DNA of 64,000 nt from Putridiphycobacter roseus (GCF_003234935.1 NZ_QKSB01000001.1:434001-498000), one strand, 5' to 3'; counted from the first letter of the stretch, positions 43,719-53,082 are shown. Numbers and translations are program-made. Notes: generated by a model from the sequence alone, not told the origin.

Positions 43719-44090
43719 TTTATTTACTTTGGGATTTCTACTTGGTTAAATGCTTTTGTTTAGAAGGCAGAAAAAGACTTTCTATTTAATTTTTTCTGAT
43801 TGTCTTCTATTATTTTTCTTTGTCCACAACCGCCCTTAAATTAGCAGTAGCGATTTATAAAAACCACTTCAATTTTCCATGGATTTTAATCACAAATTTC
43901 TGCTATTCCTATAAAAATAACAACCTTTTAAAAATCTGTTTAATAAAGATAAAAAACCACACGAAAGTATTCCATTATTGAATTTACATTTCGTGTGGCA
44001 ACTACTATAAATGGTCCATTTGTTTATCATCTCAAAAAGGGAGATTTAAAACAATTGACCCTTAATTAATCGTAAAAAAAAAGGATGCGG
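43719..44090. other. intergenic region with one terminator hairpin
   Basis: A 372-base gap without a protein-like frame. It contains only the hairpin at 43951-43998 that ends the operon at 44091-45583. No TAnnTTTG box or TTG pair at proper spacing was found for the gene at 43718. Confidence 0.5.
43951..43998 (-). terminator. terminator hairpin of the ohrR-ohr-nitroreductase operon
   Basis: Stem CCACACGAAA (43957-43966) / TTTCGTGTGG (43989-43998) with a 22-base loop. On the minus strand it is followed by a U-run from the A-run at 43951-43956. It is 93 bases past the stop of the nitroreductase gene, so it is somewhat distant. The long loop lowers certainty. Confidence 0.6.
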
Positions 44091-44726
44091 TTATTTTACA
44101 TCAATCACAAATTCCTCTCTTGGAATTCTTACTTTTTTCATGGGTTTAATCCAATCTCTTGCATCATCTGCATATCCGACATACATAAGGGACACACTTT
44201 TGAGACCTAATTGATCTAATGCAAGCACTTCATCCACCAACTTATTATCAAACCCTTCTGCAGGACAAGTATCCACCTTTAATTCGGCAGCTTCAGCCAA
44301 CGCTAAGCCCAAGCCAATGTAAGACTGTCTGGCAGTATGGGCAAAATTAGTTGCATTAGGAAGATCTAAATAAATTTCTTTTAATTTATCCGTATAACTA
44401 TCGAATCTACCTTTAGGTAATTCTCTTTCTTTGGTTGTAAAATCGTATACTTTATCAATTCTTTCAGCGGTATAGGTATCCCAAGCTGCAAAAACTAAAA
44501 CATGGGAACACTCTTTCATACACTCCGGGTTCAATGCCCCTTTAACCAATTTTTCTTTTACCGCTTGGTTAGAAACCAAGACCACTCTAAATTGTTGCAA
44601 ACCGGAAGACGTTGGTGCAAGTCTCGCCGCCTCAATAATTTTTTCAATATGTGCTTCGCTGACTTTTTTATTTGGGTCAAAGGCCTTTACTGAGTGCCTC
44701 CAATTTAAGTTTTCTATTAATGACAT
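44091..44726 (-). CDS. nitroreductase-family NAD(P)H-dependent oxidoreductase
   Basis: A 211-residue flavoprotein of the nitroreductase fold. N-terminal LNWRHSVKAFDPNKKVS (about 7-23) and RLAPTSSGLQQFRVVLV (about 35-51) are the FMN-binding signature of NfnB/YdgI-like enzymes; the C-terminal VSLMYVGYADDA and ARDWIKPMKKVRIP match too. Family members use FMN with NAD(P)H to reduce nitro, quinone or other electrophiles. As third gene of the ohrR-ohr operon it is likely to help handle oxidation products; the substrate is unknown. 3 bases separate it from ohr. Confidence 0.92.
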   Translation of the reverse strand: MSLIENLNWRHSVKAFDPNKKVSEAHIEKIIEAARLAPTSSGLQQFRVVLVSNQAVKEKLVKGALNPECMKECSHVLVFAAWDTYTAERIDKVYDFTTKERELPKGRFDSYTDKLKEIYLDLPNATNFAHTARQSYIGLGLALAEAAELKVDTCPAEGFDNKLVDEVLALDQLGLKSVSLMYVGYADDARDWIKPMKKVRIPREEFVIDVK

Positions 44727-44729
44727 GTT

Positions 44730-45152
44730 TTAATTATTTGTTGTATTTAACTCTACTACTATATTTCCTCTGGTTGCATTTGAATATGGGCAAACTTGAT
44801 GTGCTTGGTTTGCTAAAGCAACTGCCTCTTCCACAGTAACTCCAGGTATATTTACATCTAATTTTACTGCCAAACCAAAACCACCATTTTCTATTTTTCC
44901 AATACTTACATTAGCAGTAACTTCCGTGGTACCAGTAGCTACCTTTGATTGTTGAATCACTAAATTTAAAGCACTATCGAAACAAGCTGCATAACCTGCT
45001 GCGAATAACATTTCTGGATTTGGATGATCATTATTTGCGCCACCTAAAGCTTTTGGGTGTCTAACCTCAAGATCTAAAATCCCATTTTCACTCTTAACAT
45101 GACCATTTCTTCCTCCTGTGGCTGTTGCACCAATTGTATAAATTGCTTTCAT
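44730..45152 (-). CDS. ohr: organic hydroperoxide resistance protein
   Basis: A 140-residue thiol peroxidase of the OsmC/Ohr family that reduces organic hydroperoxides in the cytosol, with lipoamide as reductant in characterised members. The redox pair is present: peroxidatic Cys57 in AAGYAACFDSAL and resolving Cys121 in HQVCPYSNATRGNI. The conserved Arg15 follows TATGGR, and the NPEMLFAAGYAACF motif separates Ohr from OsmC. It overlaps the ohrR gene by 4 bases (ATGA) and is 3 bases from the nitroreductase gene. Confidence 0.95.
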   Translation of the reverse strand: MKAIYTIGATATGGRNGHVKSENGILDLEVRHPKALGGANNDHPNPEMLFAAGYAACFDSALNLVIQQSKVATGTTEVTANVSIGKIENGGFGLAVKLDVNIPGVTVEEAVALANQAHQVCPYSNATRGNIVVELNTTNN

Positions 45153-45583
45153 TTCTCTTTGTTTATTTGTGTTATTATTTGATCTATTATTTTTTTTAGT
45201 TGTGCTAAATCCGCTGTCGATACATTTAAAGAACTAGCTATTTTACTCGGAATACTTTGCGCAGCTTTCTTCTTAAGTTTCCCTTGTGCTGTTAGCGTAA
45301 TACTCACTACACGCTCATCCGTTGCTTTTCTGTTTCTTTCAATCAGGTTTTTATTGGCTAACCTTTTTAATAAAGGAGTAAGCGTGCCACTATCTAAGTT
45401 TAATTTAGCCCCTAAGGTGGACACGTTTTGTTCGCCTTCCTCCCACAAAACCAACATCACCAAATATTGCGGGTATGTCAAATCCAATTCCTTTAATAAA
45501 GGTCGATAATGGTTAATTACCTCTTTAGATAAAGTGTATATTGGAAAACATACTTGATTAGCTAGCTTTAATTTATCTGACAT
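45149..45583 (-). CDS. ohrR: MarR-family organic hydroperoxide sensor repressor
   Basis: A 144-residue winged-helix regulator. Cys12 in ANQVCFPIYTLS is the sensing thiol of OhrR-type MarR proteins, followed by the Y-residue pattern of the sensor pocket (YTLSKEVINHYRPLLKELDL). The HTH lies at about 50-85 (NVSTLGAKLNLDSGTLTPLL) and the wing at about 85-105 (RNRKATDERVVSITLT). It is transcribed ahead of ohr and its own promoter carries a palindrome overlapping the -33 element, so autorepression released by organic peroxides is the expected control. Confidence 0.95.
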   Translation of the reverse strand: MSDKLKLANQVCFPIYTLSKEVINHYRPLLKELDLTYPQYLVMLVLWEEGEQNVSTLGAKLNLDSGTLTPLLKRLANKNLIERNRKATDERVVSITLTAQGKLKKKAAQSIPSKIASSLNVSTADLAQLKKIIDQIITQINKEK

Positions 45584-45601
45584 AACGTTTTAAATACAAT
45601 G

Positions 45602-45633
45602 CAAATATAGCACCTATTTAGATTGTGCACAAT
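45602..45633 (-). promoter_or_regulatory. OhrR-type operator overlapping the ohrR promoter
   Basis: On the minus strand: a -33 TTG at 45632-45630, 20 bases, then a -7 box TATATTTG at 45609-45602, followed by C. The ohrR ATG at 45583 lies 18 bases past the box. The -33 TTG is inside the perfect palindrome ATTGTGCACAAT (45622-45633). A repressor bound there would block the -33 element, which is the arrangement expected for OhrR autoregulation. Confidence 0.75.
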
Positions 45634-45931
45634 TTAATCTTGCAAAATATTAATATTTTTAAATTATTTAACAAATTAGGCTAACGGTCACCACACTAAA
45701 AAGACCGCATAAAATAGGTCGAGCATCACCAGCACCATAACAGAACACTTATTGTAACTGGCGTTGGGTGATATGGATACTGGCTTTTTTACTAACGAAA
45801 GAGAAAAGCCCAGTCAATTGAATGGCTGGGCTTTTACTATAGGTATATTTATACCAATTTATTTGTATTGGACTTTTCCGTATTTTAGGGATAGCGATTT
45901 AAGGTAGATCCACATTAAAGTTAGATGTCTC
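45610..45931. other. intergenic region with structured, non-coding inverted repeats
   Basis: Apart from the ohrR promoter this gap has no gene. It holds an imperfect hairpin at about 45723-45775 (ATCACCAGC / GCGTTGGGTGAT, about nine pairs with a bulge) and a strong hairpin AAAAGCCCAG / CTGGGCTTTT at 45804-45835, a likely terminator for the gene at 45932-46309. Confidence 0.5.
45804..45835 (-). terminator. hairpin downstream of the VF530-type gene
   Basis: Ten-base stem AAAAGCCCAG / CTGGGCTTTT with a 12-base loop, 97 bases past the stop at 45932 (minus strand). The U-run is short on both sides, so termination is likely but not certain. Confidence 0.6.
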
Positions 45932-46309
45932 CTATATTTTGTTTTCTGCTTTTTTCTTTGCCAAAACTCTTTGATACACTTCCTCATTCAACATATCCAT
46001 ATAAATATCTTCAACGTGTTCACGGGCCCAGTCAAATTTCCTTAAAAATTTTAAGCTTACTTTTATGGTAGGATTGTGTTTAAAACAGAGAATATTAACT
46101 TCTTTGGCAAGATATTCCCAGCCATAAAAATCAACCACATCTTCTAATATCGTGACTAGTTTTACGCCATGCAAGGGATGATCGAGTTCTGCTTGAGTAG
46201 CTTGTCTCTTGATTTTTTTAACGGGCATTTTCTCCACCAGACCATCCGTCGCTTTCGCGTCGTCTGTAGATTTGTTTTCTTGATTATTTTCTGTGTCCAT
46301 GGTTGGCAT
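45932..46309 (-). CDS. VF530/DUF2132-like DNA-binding protein
   Basis: A 125-residue protein. The C-terminal two-thirds match the VF530 (DUF2132) family: HPLHGVKLVTILEDVVDFYGWEYLAKEVNI (about 46-75) and KVSLKFLRKFDWAREHVEDI (about 85-104). The N-terminal 40 residues are an acidic/Asn-Lys-rich tail added to the usual 70-80 residue domain, and a C-terminal tail (LNEEVYQRVLAKKKAENKI) is also extra. Family members bind DNA in structural genomics annotations, but no regulatory target is known. Cytosolic. Confidence 0.85.
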   Translation of the reverse strand: MPTMDTENNQENKSTDDAKATDGLVEKMPVKKIKRQATQAELDHPLHGVKLVTILEDVVDFYGWEYLAKEVNILCFKHNPTIKVSLKFLRKFDWAREHVEDIYMDMLNEEVYQRVLAKKKAENKI

Positions 46310-46454
46310 TATTTTTAATTCCTGATTTAAGTATTATTTTGGATGCTTTGGTAAAATTAGCGATTAATACTGAACTGCACTAACTGTGCTATTTATTTAT
46401 TGTTTTGACAAGATTTTTTCTGCATGCTAATACTTAGCATAAGAGACTTTAAAA

Positions 46455-46484
46455 GTAAATTTTCACCGCACAGATAAAATTTAC
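46455..46484 (-). terminator. weak hairpin downstream of the FUSC gene
   Basis: Nine-base stem GTAAATTTT / AAAATTTAC with a 12-base loop, 33 bases past the FUSC stop (minus strand). The U-tract is short, so this is only a candidate. Confidence 0.35.
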
Positions 46485-46516
46485 GCGTTCAAAACCAACA
46501 CCATTGTTTTCAAGCC

Positions 46517-48772
46517 TTACTTTTCTGGCAACAATGTATTTTGGTAACTTACAGTAGCTTTTTTTAAGTTTTCGGAAAGAGAGATTAACCAGTTCATGTG
46601 GTTAGATATTAAATAAGCTTCTTGGAGTCCATGTAAGGTGTTGTTGTCAATAGTAGTATTTCCTTTTTTGATGTTGTCATCCCGCAAATTGGATAACTCT
46701 TGGTACTTCCCCAATAATATAGCCTGTGCATCAGCTACGGTTTCGTTAGCAATTTTTTCTTCCAGATGGGTATCCTCCAACCTGTCAATTGCTAATTGTA
46801 AAGTGTTGGATATTTTTTTAACCAGCACTGCAAATTCTTTCGAAACTGGGGTAGTTTGATGAAAATTAATAAAGTTACCTATAGAGGCGATAGCAGAAAT
46901 CATGGTCTGGTTTAAGGTAACAATTTCATATATCAACTCGTATTCCTTTTGCTTCGATTTAGGGTCTTGCGTTAAACGTTGAAAAGCTGCATTTAAATTG
47001 CTGACTGCAAGAAAAGCTTCTTTACGTGCCACATTATACAACAGCTTATTCTTCGTCTTGTTTTCGTAAAACGCCTCAGTAGCCTCAAGGTATTGCTTGT
47101 TCATTTTAAAGGCATTTAGCAATACAGCCTTTAGGTTGTCGGCTTCCCAACTAGGAAACAAAAAATAATTGGCTATAACCGCTATGGCTGCACCAATAGC
47201 AGTATCAATGACACGAAATTGAATCACTTCAAATGAATTTGGGTGAATCAAAGAGTAGACAAAAACAATACTTATGGTAAGCAGCGCCGCAGCGGACTTA
47301 TAATTTTGTTGAATCAGAGAAAAAGCGACTATAAAAGAAACATAAGCCAATATAGAATACAGCACTACATTTTGCGTAATAAGCACAATACTAAAAGCAA
47401 TGACAGCACCGATAATAGTACCAATAATTCTGTCTTTTGAACGTTCTTTAGTCAGTCCGTAGCTCGGTCGCATGATAACGACTATAGTTAACAATATCCA
47501 ATAAGTATTTTCAATATTAAAAAAATATCCGAGTAAAAATGCGAAGACAATAGCTATTGTAAAACGCAAAGCATGGCGAAACATTTTAGACCCCAAACTT
47601 AAACTTTGAATTAATACATTCAGTCTGTACTCCTGCAAGGTTAGAAATTGAGAAGAATCTTGTCGTTTTAAAGAGACCTGAGAAACATCTTTGACATTTG
47701 TCATTACCCTTCGAATACCTCTTATTTCTTGTAATAATTGACTTTGATAATCGGCCAAATTCCGCAAGACCAAAGCCCCCTCCCTTGCTTGGGGCAAGCC
47801 AACGGTATTCACATAATCACCAATGGTATCGTTTGCTTTGGTTTGTGCCGCTAACAATCTTTTTTTATTGGGAATTTTTCCATTTTGAATTAGAATTTCA
47901 GATAAACGTTTGAGGTGATACCCCATGATATTATTCCATTCTTTGGAAGCTTCTAAAAATTCTTTCTTTTCACCAAATATTCGATCAATACGGTCATAAT
48001 CTATATGCTTTGCTTCTATCAATTCAAATATATTGACAGAGGATATAAAAATTAACAATTCTTTCTCTTCATAATGCGATCTTCCGGAACGTTTACGATT
48101 GGTAATCAAAACCTCTCGTAGGACTTCTTGTTTTTCGTTAATTTGATTTTGAAGGATAAAAGATTGTTTAAGCAAGGTCTCTCTTTTCGATTTTTTGGAC
48201 AATAATTTGGCGCGTAATTCCAAATACGCACTAATGAGTAATAAAGTGTCGGACAATAACTGATTCTGGTCCCTTTTTGGCGCTAACTTTTGGAATATTA
48301 TGGAGACTAACAAATACAAAAGTCCGCCAACACCAATTAATAGCACGTGGACCATAATTTCAGTGAACGTTTCCTTTTCCACGGCGAAGGAAAGTACCAT
48401 TGCCATCAAACCAGAAAAGGAAACCAGAGAAGCTCTAAAACCATACACGGAGACCAATGAAATAAAGAAAGACACAAAGGTAACTGCCAACAATAAAAGG
48501 AACAAGAATGGCTTGGCAAATAAAATAATAGCAGTCACCAACATGGTGAGCGCGATATTGATTAAGGTAGCATTTATTTTCCTTTTAATACTCCCTGGAA
48601 TATCACTAGGCGCACTCAATAGTACACCAACCATGATCGGTGGGGCATATTCAAAGTGACCAAAAAAATATAACACTACAATTGGCACTGCAATACCTGT
48701 CCCCAAGCGAATTCCCCGATCAAAATTAGAACGTTTTAGAAATAATGAGAATTGGTGCAGCGCTTTTTTCAA
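46517..48772 (-). CDS. FUSC/YccS-like inner-membrane protein
   Basis: A 751-residue membrane protein of the FUSC (fusaric acid resistance) / YccS-YhfK type. The first codon is TTG at 48772: there is no ATG upstream in frame, and the first internal ATG would remove the first helices. Two membrane blocks, about 20-165 and about 395-530 (TYWILLTIVVIMRPSYGLTK, RSKDRIIGTIIGAVIAF is the family signature), each followed by a cytosolic region rich in helices (about 170-390 and 540-750). It likely transports or helps export aromatic or toxic compounds; the substrate is unknown. It is a single-gene unit. Confidence 0.9.
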   Translation of the reverse strand: MKKALHQFSLFLKRSNFDRGIRLGTGIAVPIVVLYFFGHFEYAPPIMVGVLLSAPSDIPGSIKRKINATLINIALTMLVTAIILFAKPFLFLLLLAVTFVSFFISLVSVYGFRASLVSFSGLMAMVLSFAVEKETFTEIMVHVLLIGVGGLLYLLVSIIFQKLAPKRDQNQLLSDTLLLISAYLELRAKLLSKKSKRETLLKQSFILQNQINEKQEVLREVLITNRKRSGRSHYEEKELLIFISSVNIFELIEAKHIDYDRIDRIFGEKKEFLEASKEWNNIMGYHLKRLSEILIQNGKIPNKKRLLAAQTKANDTIGDYVNTVGLPQAREGALVLRNLADYQSQLLQEIRGIRRVMTNVKDVSQVSLKRQDSSQFLTLQEYRLNVLIQSLSLGSKMFRHALRFTIAIVFAFLLGYFFNIENTYWILLTIVVIMRPSYGLTKERSKDRIIGTIIGAVIAFSIVLITQNVVLYSILAYVSFIVAFSLIQQNYKSAAALLTISIVFVYSLIHPNSFEVIQFRVIDTAIGAAIAVIANYFLFPSWEADNLKAVLLNAFKMNKQYLEATEAFYENKTKNKLLYNVARKEAFLAVSNLNAAFQRLTQDPKSKQKEYELIYEIVTLNQTMISAIASIGNFINFHQTTPVSKEFAVLVKKISNTLQLAIDRLEDTHLEEKIANETVADAQAILLGKYQELSNLRDDNIKKGNTTIDNNTLHGLQEAYLISNHMNWLISLSENLKKATVSYQNTLLPEK

Positions 48773-48874
48773 GAGTATTTTTAATTTGGAGGCAAAGTTA
48801 GAATATTCAAAGAGAAGAATTGATATTTATCCTGAATTTAGTTCATTGCACATAATGTGAAATAAAAAGTAGGC

Positions 48875-48907
48875 ACAAAAAAAACGAGGCGCAAGAGCAC
48901 CTCGTTA
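48875..48907 (-). terminator. terminator of the sdhCAB operon
   Basis: Stem AACGAGG (48883-48889) / CCTCGTT (48900-48906), loop CGCAAGAGCA, followed on the minus strand by a U-run from the A-run at 48877-48884. It lies 26 bases past the sdhB stop. Confidence 0.88.
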
Positions 48908-48932
48908 TATATTTTATATGTGAAAGTTATAC

Positions 48933-49691
48933 TTAAGCTTTAGTAGAGGCTTTAAAGTATTCTTTATTCATTATTGCAATGTTTTCTAAAGAAATTCCTT
49001 TTGGACATTCTACTTCACAAGCACCAGTATTGGTACAGTTACCAAAACCTTCTAAATCCATTTGGTGCACCATGTTTAATACCCTATCCTTTGCTTCAAT
49101 CTTTCCTTGTGGTAACAAAGAGAACTGTGCAACTTTAGCAGATACAAATAACATAGCAGAAGAATTTTTACAAGTCGCTACACAAGCACCACAACCAATA
49201 CAAGTAGCTGCATCAAATGCGTTGTCTGCATCTTCTTTTGGTATTGGAATAGTATTGGCATCAATTGTATTTCCAGAAGTATTTACAGACACGAAACCAC
49301 CTGCATGTTGAATACGATCGAAAGAACCTCTATCTACCACTAAATCCTTAATTACAGGAAAAGCTTTTGATCTAAAAGGCTCAATATAGATAGTATCTCC
49401 ATCTTTAAACATTCTCATGTGTAATTGACAGGTTGTTACCCCTCTATCTGGTCCATGTGCTTCTCCATTAATATACAATGAACACATGCCACAAATACCT
49501 TCTCTACAATCGTGGTCAAAAGCAACTGGCTCTTCCCCTGTATTTATTAATTGTTCGTTTAACACATCCAACATTTCTAAAAACGACATGTGTTCAGAAA
49601 TTTTATCCAATTGATAAGTTTCTAATTTACCTTGAGATTTTGCATCCTTTTGACGCCAAACCTTTAATGTTAATTTCATATTTTCTGACAT
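48933..49691 (-). CDS. sdhB: succinate dehydrogenase iron-sulfur subunit
   Basis: A 252-residue subunit of complex II. [2Fe-2S] cysteines in CREGICGMC and GVTTCQ (about 62-88), [4Fe-4S] in [11 protein letters not shown] (about 155-165), [3Fe-4S] in [14 protein letters not shown] (about 220-233, with one more Cys in the set). The order of clusters and the N-terminal plant-ferredoxin-like domain are standard for the B-type, three-gene complex II of Bacteroidota. It carries electrons from the flavin to the quinone site at the membrane. Last gene of sdhCAB, 97 bases after sdhA, with its own terminator. Confidence 0.96.
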   Translation of the reverse strand: MSENMKLTLKVWRQKDAKSQGKLETYQLDKISEHMSFLEMLDVLNEQLINTGEEPVAFDHDCREGICGMCSLYINGEAHGPDRGVTTCQLHMRMFKDGDTIYIEPFRSKAFPVIKDLVVDRGSFDRIQHAGGFVSVNTSGNTIDANTIPIPKEDADNAFDAATCIGCGACVATCKNSSAMLFVSAKVAQFSLLPQGKIEAKDRVLNMVHQMDLEGFGNCTNTGACEVECPKGISLENIAIMNKEYFKASTKA

Positions 49692-49788
49692 ATTCTATCT
49701 TTTATATGGTTTTTAGTTTGAGTTATTACTTTCACACTAACCAGCTAGTAATTATTACTAATTACACGGTTTAACCACTTAATACTTC

Positions 49789-51804
49789 TTATTTATAAGA
49801 ACGTTGTTTTAACTCTATATCTTTAAATTCTAATTCTTCTTTGTGCAATTTAGCTTGCGCTGGATCACCTGTCCATTCCCATGCAGCGACATATCTATAA
49901 TTTACATCATCCCGTTTAGCTTCTCCTTTTTGTTCTCCATCTAATTCAACAGATTCTTCACGGAAATGCCCACCACAAGATTCATTTCTTTCTAAGGCAT
50001 CTTTCGCAAACAATTCGCCTAACTCTAAGAAATCAGCTACACGAGCAGCTTTTTCTAATTCTGGATTAAATTCGTTCATAGTACCAGGTACTAAAACATC
50101 TTTCCAAAATTCATCACGTATTTTTCTAATCTTCTCACCAGCTTCTTTCAAACCAGCAGCGTTTCTAGACATTCCTACATTATCCCACATTACTTTTCCA
50201 AGTTCTTTATGGAAATGATCTACAGATTTAGTGCCTTTAATATTGATTAGCGTATTTAATCTATCGTACACTTCTTTTTCCGCTGCGACAAACTCTGGTA
50301 AGTCGGTTGAAATTTCTCCAGTTCTAATTTCATGGGATAAATAGTCCCCAATCGTATAAGGCAACACAAAATAACCATCCGCTAATCCCTGCATTAAAGC
50401 AGAAGCTCCTAAACGATTTGCACCGTGATCAGAGAAGTTAGCCTCTCCTGCTGCGTAGCAACCAGGAATAGTAGTCATTAAATTGTAGTCCACCCAAATA
50501 CCACCCATAGTATAATGTACTGCTGGGTAAATCATCATTGGTGTTTCGTAAGGATTATCATCCGTAATTTTCTGATACATTTGGAACAAGTTCCCGTATT
50601 TATCCTCAATTACTTTTTTACCTAAATCTTTTACTTCAGCATCTGTTGGATTATGCATTCCCAATACATATGCTTTTTCTTTACCGTATCTTTCAATTGC
50701 AGAAGCAAAATCTAAAAATACTGCTTCACCTGTTTTATTGACACCATAACCAGCATCACATCTTTCTTTCGCTGCTCTTGAGGCCACATCACGTGGTACC
50801 AAGTTACCAAAAGCAGGATATCTTCTTTCTAAATAATAATCTCTTTGGTCAACCGACAAATCTTTAGGCTTGATTTTTCCAGAACGAATTCCTTCCACAT
50901 CTTCCATATTCTTTGGCACCCAAATACGGCCATCATTTCTCAACGATTCCGACATCAAAGTTAATTTTGATTGGTAATCCCCTGAACGTGGAATACAAGT
51001 TGGGTGAATTTGCGTATAACATGGATTCGCAAAATAAGCTCCCTTTTTATGAATTCTCCATGCTGCAGTTGCATTAGAACCCATTGCATTAGTCGATAAG
51101 AAAAATACATTGCCATATCCACCTGAAGCTATCACTACTGCATGCGCAGAATGACGTTCTAATTTACCCGTCACCATATCTCTGGCGATAATTCCTCTAG
51201 CTTTTCCATCTACGACTACTAGTTCTAGCATTTCGTGACGGTTATACATCTTAATTTTTCCTTTACCAATCTGTCTATTCATTGCAGAATAAGCACCTAG
51301 CAATAATTGTTGACCAGTTTGTCCCTTAGCATAAAACGTACGAGAAACTAATACCCCGCCAAAAGAACGGTTATCTAATAACCCACCATATTCACGTGCA
51401 AATGGAACACCTTGTGCCACACATTGATCAATAATACTTGCAGATACTTCTGCTAAACGATATACATTTGACTCCCGTGCACGGTAATCTCCACCTTTAA
51501 CCGTATCGTAAAACAAACGGTAAACGGAGTCACCGTCATTTTGGTAATTTTTTGCAGCATTAATTCCACCTTGAGCCGCAATAGAGTGCGCTCTACGAGG
51601 AGAATCTTGAAATGCAAATGCTTTTACTTTATACCCCATTTCCGCAAGGGATGCTGCTGCTGAACCACCTGCTAAACCTGTTCCAACGACTATAATATCA
51701 ATCAACCTTTTATTTGCTGGGTTAACCAAATTAATGTTGTTTTTATGATTAGTCCATTGATCTTTAATTGGACCTGATGGTGTTTTTGAATCTAAAACTG
51801 ACAT
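49789..51804 (-). CDS. sdhA: succinate dehydrogenase flavoprotein subunit
   Basis: A 671-residue flavoprotein that oxidises succinate to fumarate on the cytosolic face of the membrane. FAD-binding [18 protein letters not shown] (about 36-53), the histidine for covalent FAD in [20 protein letters not shown] (about 68-87), the HPTC element near 265 and the substrate-binding [19 protein letters not shown] (about 455). The length of over 650 with an extra insertion compared with SdhA of proteobacteria is the usual Bacteroidota form. It is 7 bases after sdhC. The reaction connects to fumC at 2242-3639. Confidence 0.96.
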   Translation of the reverse strand: MSVLDSKTPSGPIKDQWTNHKNNINLVNPANKRLIDIIVVGTGLAGGSAAASLAEMGYKVKAFAFQDSPRRAHSIAAQGGINAAKNYQNDGDSVYRLFYDTVKGGDYRARESNVYRLAEVSASIIDQCVAQGVPFAREYGGLLDNRSFGGVLVSRTFYAKGQTGQQLLLGAYSAMNRQIGKGKIKMYNRHEMLELVVVDGKARGIIARDMVTGKLERHSAHAVVIASGGYGNVFFLSTNAMGSNATAAWRIHKKGAYFANPCYTQIHPTCIPRSGDYQSKLTLMSESLRNDGRIWVPKNMEDVEGIRSGKIKPKDLSVDQRDYYLERRYPAFGNLVPRDVASRAAKERCDAGYGVNKTGEAVFLDFASAIERYGKEKAYVLGMHNPTDAEVKDLGKKVIEDKYGNLFQMYQKITDDNPYETPMMIYPAVHYTMGGIWVDYNLMTTIPGCYAAGEANFSDHGANRLGASALMQGLADGYFVLPYTIGDYLSHEIRTGEISTDLPEFVAAEKEVYDRLNTLINIKGTKSVDHFHKELGKVMWDNVGMSRNAAGLKEAGEKIRKIRDEFWKDVLVPGTMNEFNPELEKAARVADFLELGELFAKDALERNESCGGHFREESVELDGEQKGEAKRDDVNYRYVAAWEWTGDPAQAKLHKEELEFKDIELKQRSYK

Positions 51805-51811
51805 TCTTTAA

Positions 51812-52483
51812 TTAATTTAAGTGTGAAACATAGTGGAACAATGCAATAAAAATAAATCCTAATGGAATTACAATTGCAAAGAAATTTCCGAATTTTTTCA
51901 ATCCTGGTGTATATCTATTACTGTTGAAACCAACCGATTGAAATGATGATTGAAATCCGTGCAACAAGTGTAATGCTAAAAATATAAAAGCCAAACAGTA
52001 GATACCTACTCTTACTGGATCTTGAAATTTAGCTACTAATTCTTCGTAATATCTAAATGAACCGGCATGCATTCCAGTCATGTCACCTTCCACATATTTA
52101 GTTACCAATTCTGGAATCCAAAAATCATAAAAGTGCAATCCTAAAAATAATAAGATAGCAATACCCGTATAAACCATATTTCTAGACACCCATGGTGCAT
52201 TAGTACCTGGCTTATTCATGGCGTACTTAACTGCTCCCCTTGCTGCTTTATTTTTTATCTCCAAATAAATCCCCATAGATAAATGGAAAATTACTGCAAA
52301 TAATAAAACTGGTTGTAACGCATATTGAATCAAAGGATTTGTTCCCATAAAATGAGAAACAGAGTTGAAACTTTCTTCACTCAAAACCGATAAAAAGTTA
52401 ATGGTAAAATGTTGCGCTAAAAAAAACATTAGGAAAAAACCTGACAGTGCCATCAAGATTTTTCTTCCGATTGATGATTTCAT
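51812..52483 (-). CDS. sdhC: succinate dehydrogenase cytochrome b subunit (type B)
   Basis: A 223-residue membrane anchor with five helices, the single fused cytochrome b of B-type complex II. ATG at 52483 is chosen; the longer TTG start at 52516 would read into the promoter. Haem ligand histidines are seen within the helices: AQHFTINFLSV (about 24-34), ILFAVIFHLSMGIYLEIK (about 63-80), LHFYDFW (about 116) and LALHLLHGFQSSF (about 170-182). It passes electrons to menaquinone. First gene of sdhCAB. Confidence 0.95.
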   Translation of the reverse strand: MKSSIGRKILMALSGFFLMFFLAQHFTINFLSVLSEESFNSVSHFMGTNPLIQYALQPVLLFAVIFHLSMGIYLEIKNKAARGAVKYAMNKPGTNAPWVSRNMVYTGIAILLFLGLHFYDFWIPELVTKYVEGDMTGMHAGSFRYYEELVAKFQDPVRVGIYCLAFIFLALHLLHGFQSSFQSVGFNSNRYTPGLKKFGNFFAIVIPLGFIFIALFHYVSHLN

Positions 52484-52513
52484 AAATAAAATGTTGTTTT
52501 CTGATTGAGGACA

Positions 52514-52542
52514 CAAAGTTAAACCAATTTAATTATTGTCAA
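52514..52542 (-). promoter_or_regulatory. sdhC promoter
   Basis: On the minus strand TTG (52542-52540), 18 bases, then TAACTTTG (52521-52514), a near-ideal -33/-7 pair of Bacteroidota. The ATG at 52483 is 30 bases past the -7 box, so the longer TTG start would lie in the promoter. Confidence 0.7.
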
Positions 52543-52701
52543 ATTAATTGTGACTTTATGTCTTTTTAGGTTGTTTTATTTAGACTCGTTTTAAATAAGG
52601 AAAGCCAGTTAAACAACTATACATAAGTATTTTAAACCCCTCTAGAGTCCATCCCCTTTTAAATAAGTTCCTTTTTACTATTTAGACCGTTAATGATTCC
52701 C

Positions 52702-52709
52702 TAATTTTG
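52702..52709 (+). promoter_or_regulatory. putative -7 box of the iscA-like/suf operon
   Basis: TAATTTTG (TAnnTTTG) 30 bases before the ATG at 52740. No TTG at the expected -33 distance is clear. It would start the suf operon. Confidence 0.45.
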
Positions 52710-52739
52710 TAAAAAATTTACCTAAAGCAACAAGATAAA

Positions 52740-53063
52740 ATGATAAAAGTAACAGAACAAGCGAAGCAGCAAGCAATCACATTAATGGCTGCAGACGGTA
52801 AAGACAATGCCTTTATTCGCGTAGGAGTTGAAGGCGGTGGATGTTCTGGTTTAATGTACAAACTAGAATTTGACACCATCATTAACGAAAACGACAAAGA
52901 ATTTGAAGACAATGGCGTTAAGATAGTAATGGATAAAAAGAGTGTTTTGTATTTAGCAGGTACTATTCTCGATTTTTCAGGTGGATTAAATGGAAAAGGA
53001 TTTGTATTCAACAATCCAAATGCAGGAAGAACCTGTGGATGTGGAGAAAGTTTTTCATTATAA
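52740..53063 (+). CDS. A-type iron-sulfur carrier (SufA/IscA/ErpA-like)
   Basis: A 107-residue Fe-S carrier. The three conserved cysteines are Cys35 in EGGGCSGLMYK and Cys99/Cys101 in RTCGCGESFSL; their spacing is that of A-type carriers. The fold is otherwise standard (ITVTEQAKQQAITLM start, MDKKSVLYLAGTILDFSGGLNGKGF). It hands Fe-S clusters from the Suf scaffold to target proteins. It starts the suf run: sufB follows 19 bases downstream. Confidence 0.93.
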   Translation: MIKVTEQAKQQAITLMAADGKDNAFIRVGVEGGGCSGLMYKLEFDTIINENDKEFEDNGVKIVMDKKSVLYLAGTILDFSGGLNGKGFVFNNPNAGRTCGCGESFSL

Positions 53064-53082
53064 ATAGATTTTAAGAACAGCA

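Noticed and set aside
45660..45780. Integron attC-like site
   Set aside because: GTTGGGT near 45768 fits the GTTRRRY core, but no matching RYYYAAC inverse core lies at the other end and there is no cassette array.
48300..48659. 119-residue frame on the plus strand inside the FUSC gene
   Set aside because: Antisense shadow of the membrane block; low complexity in T, N and K.
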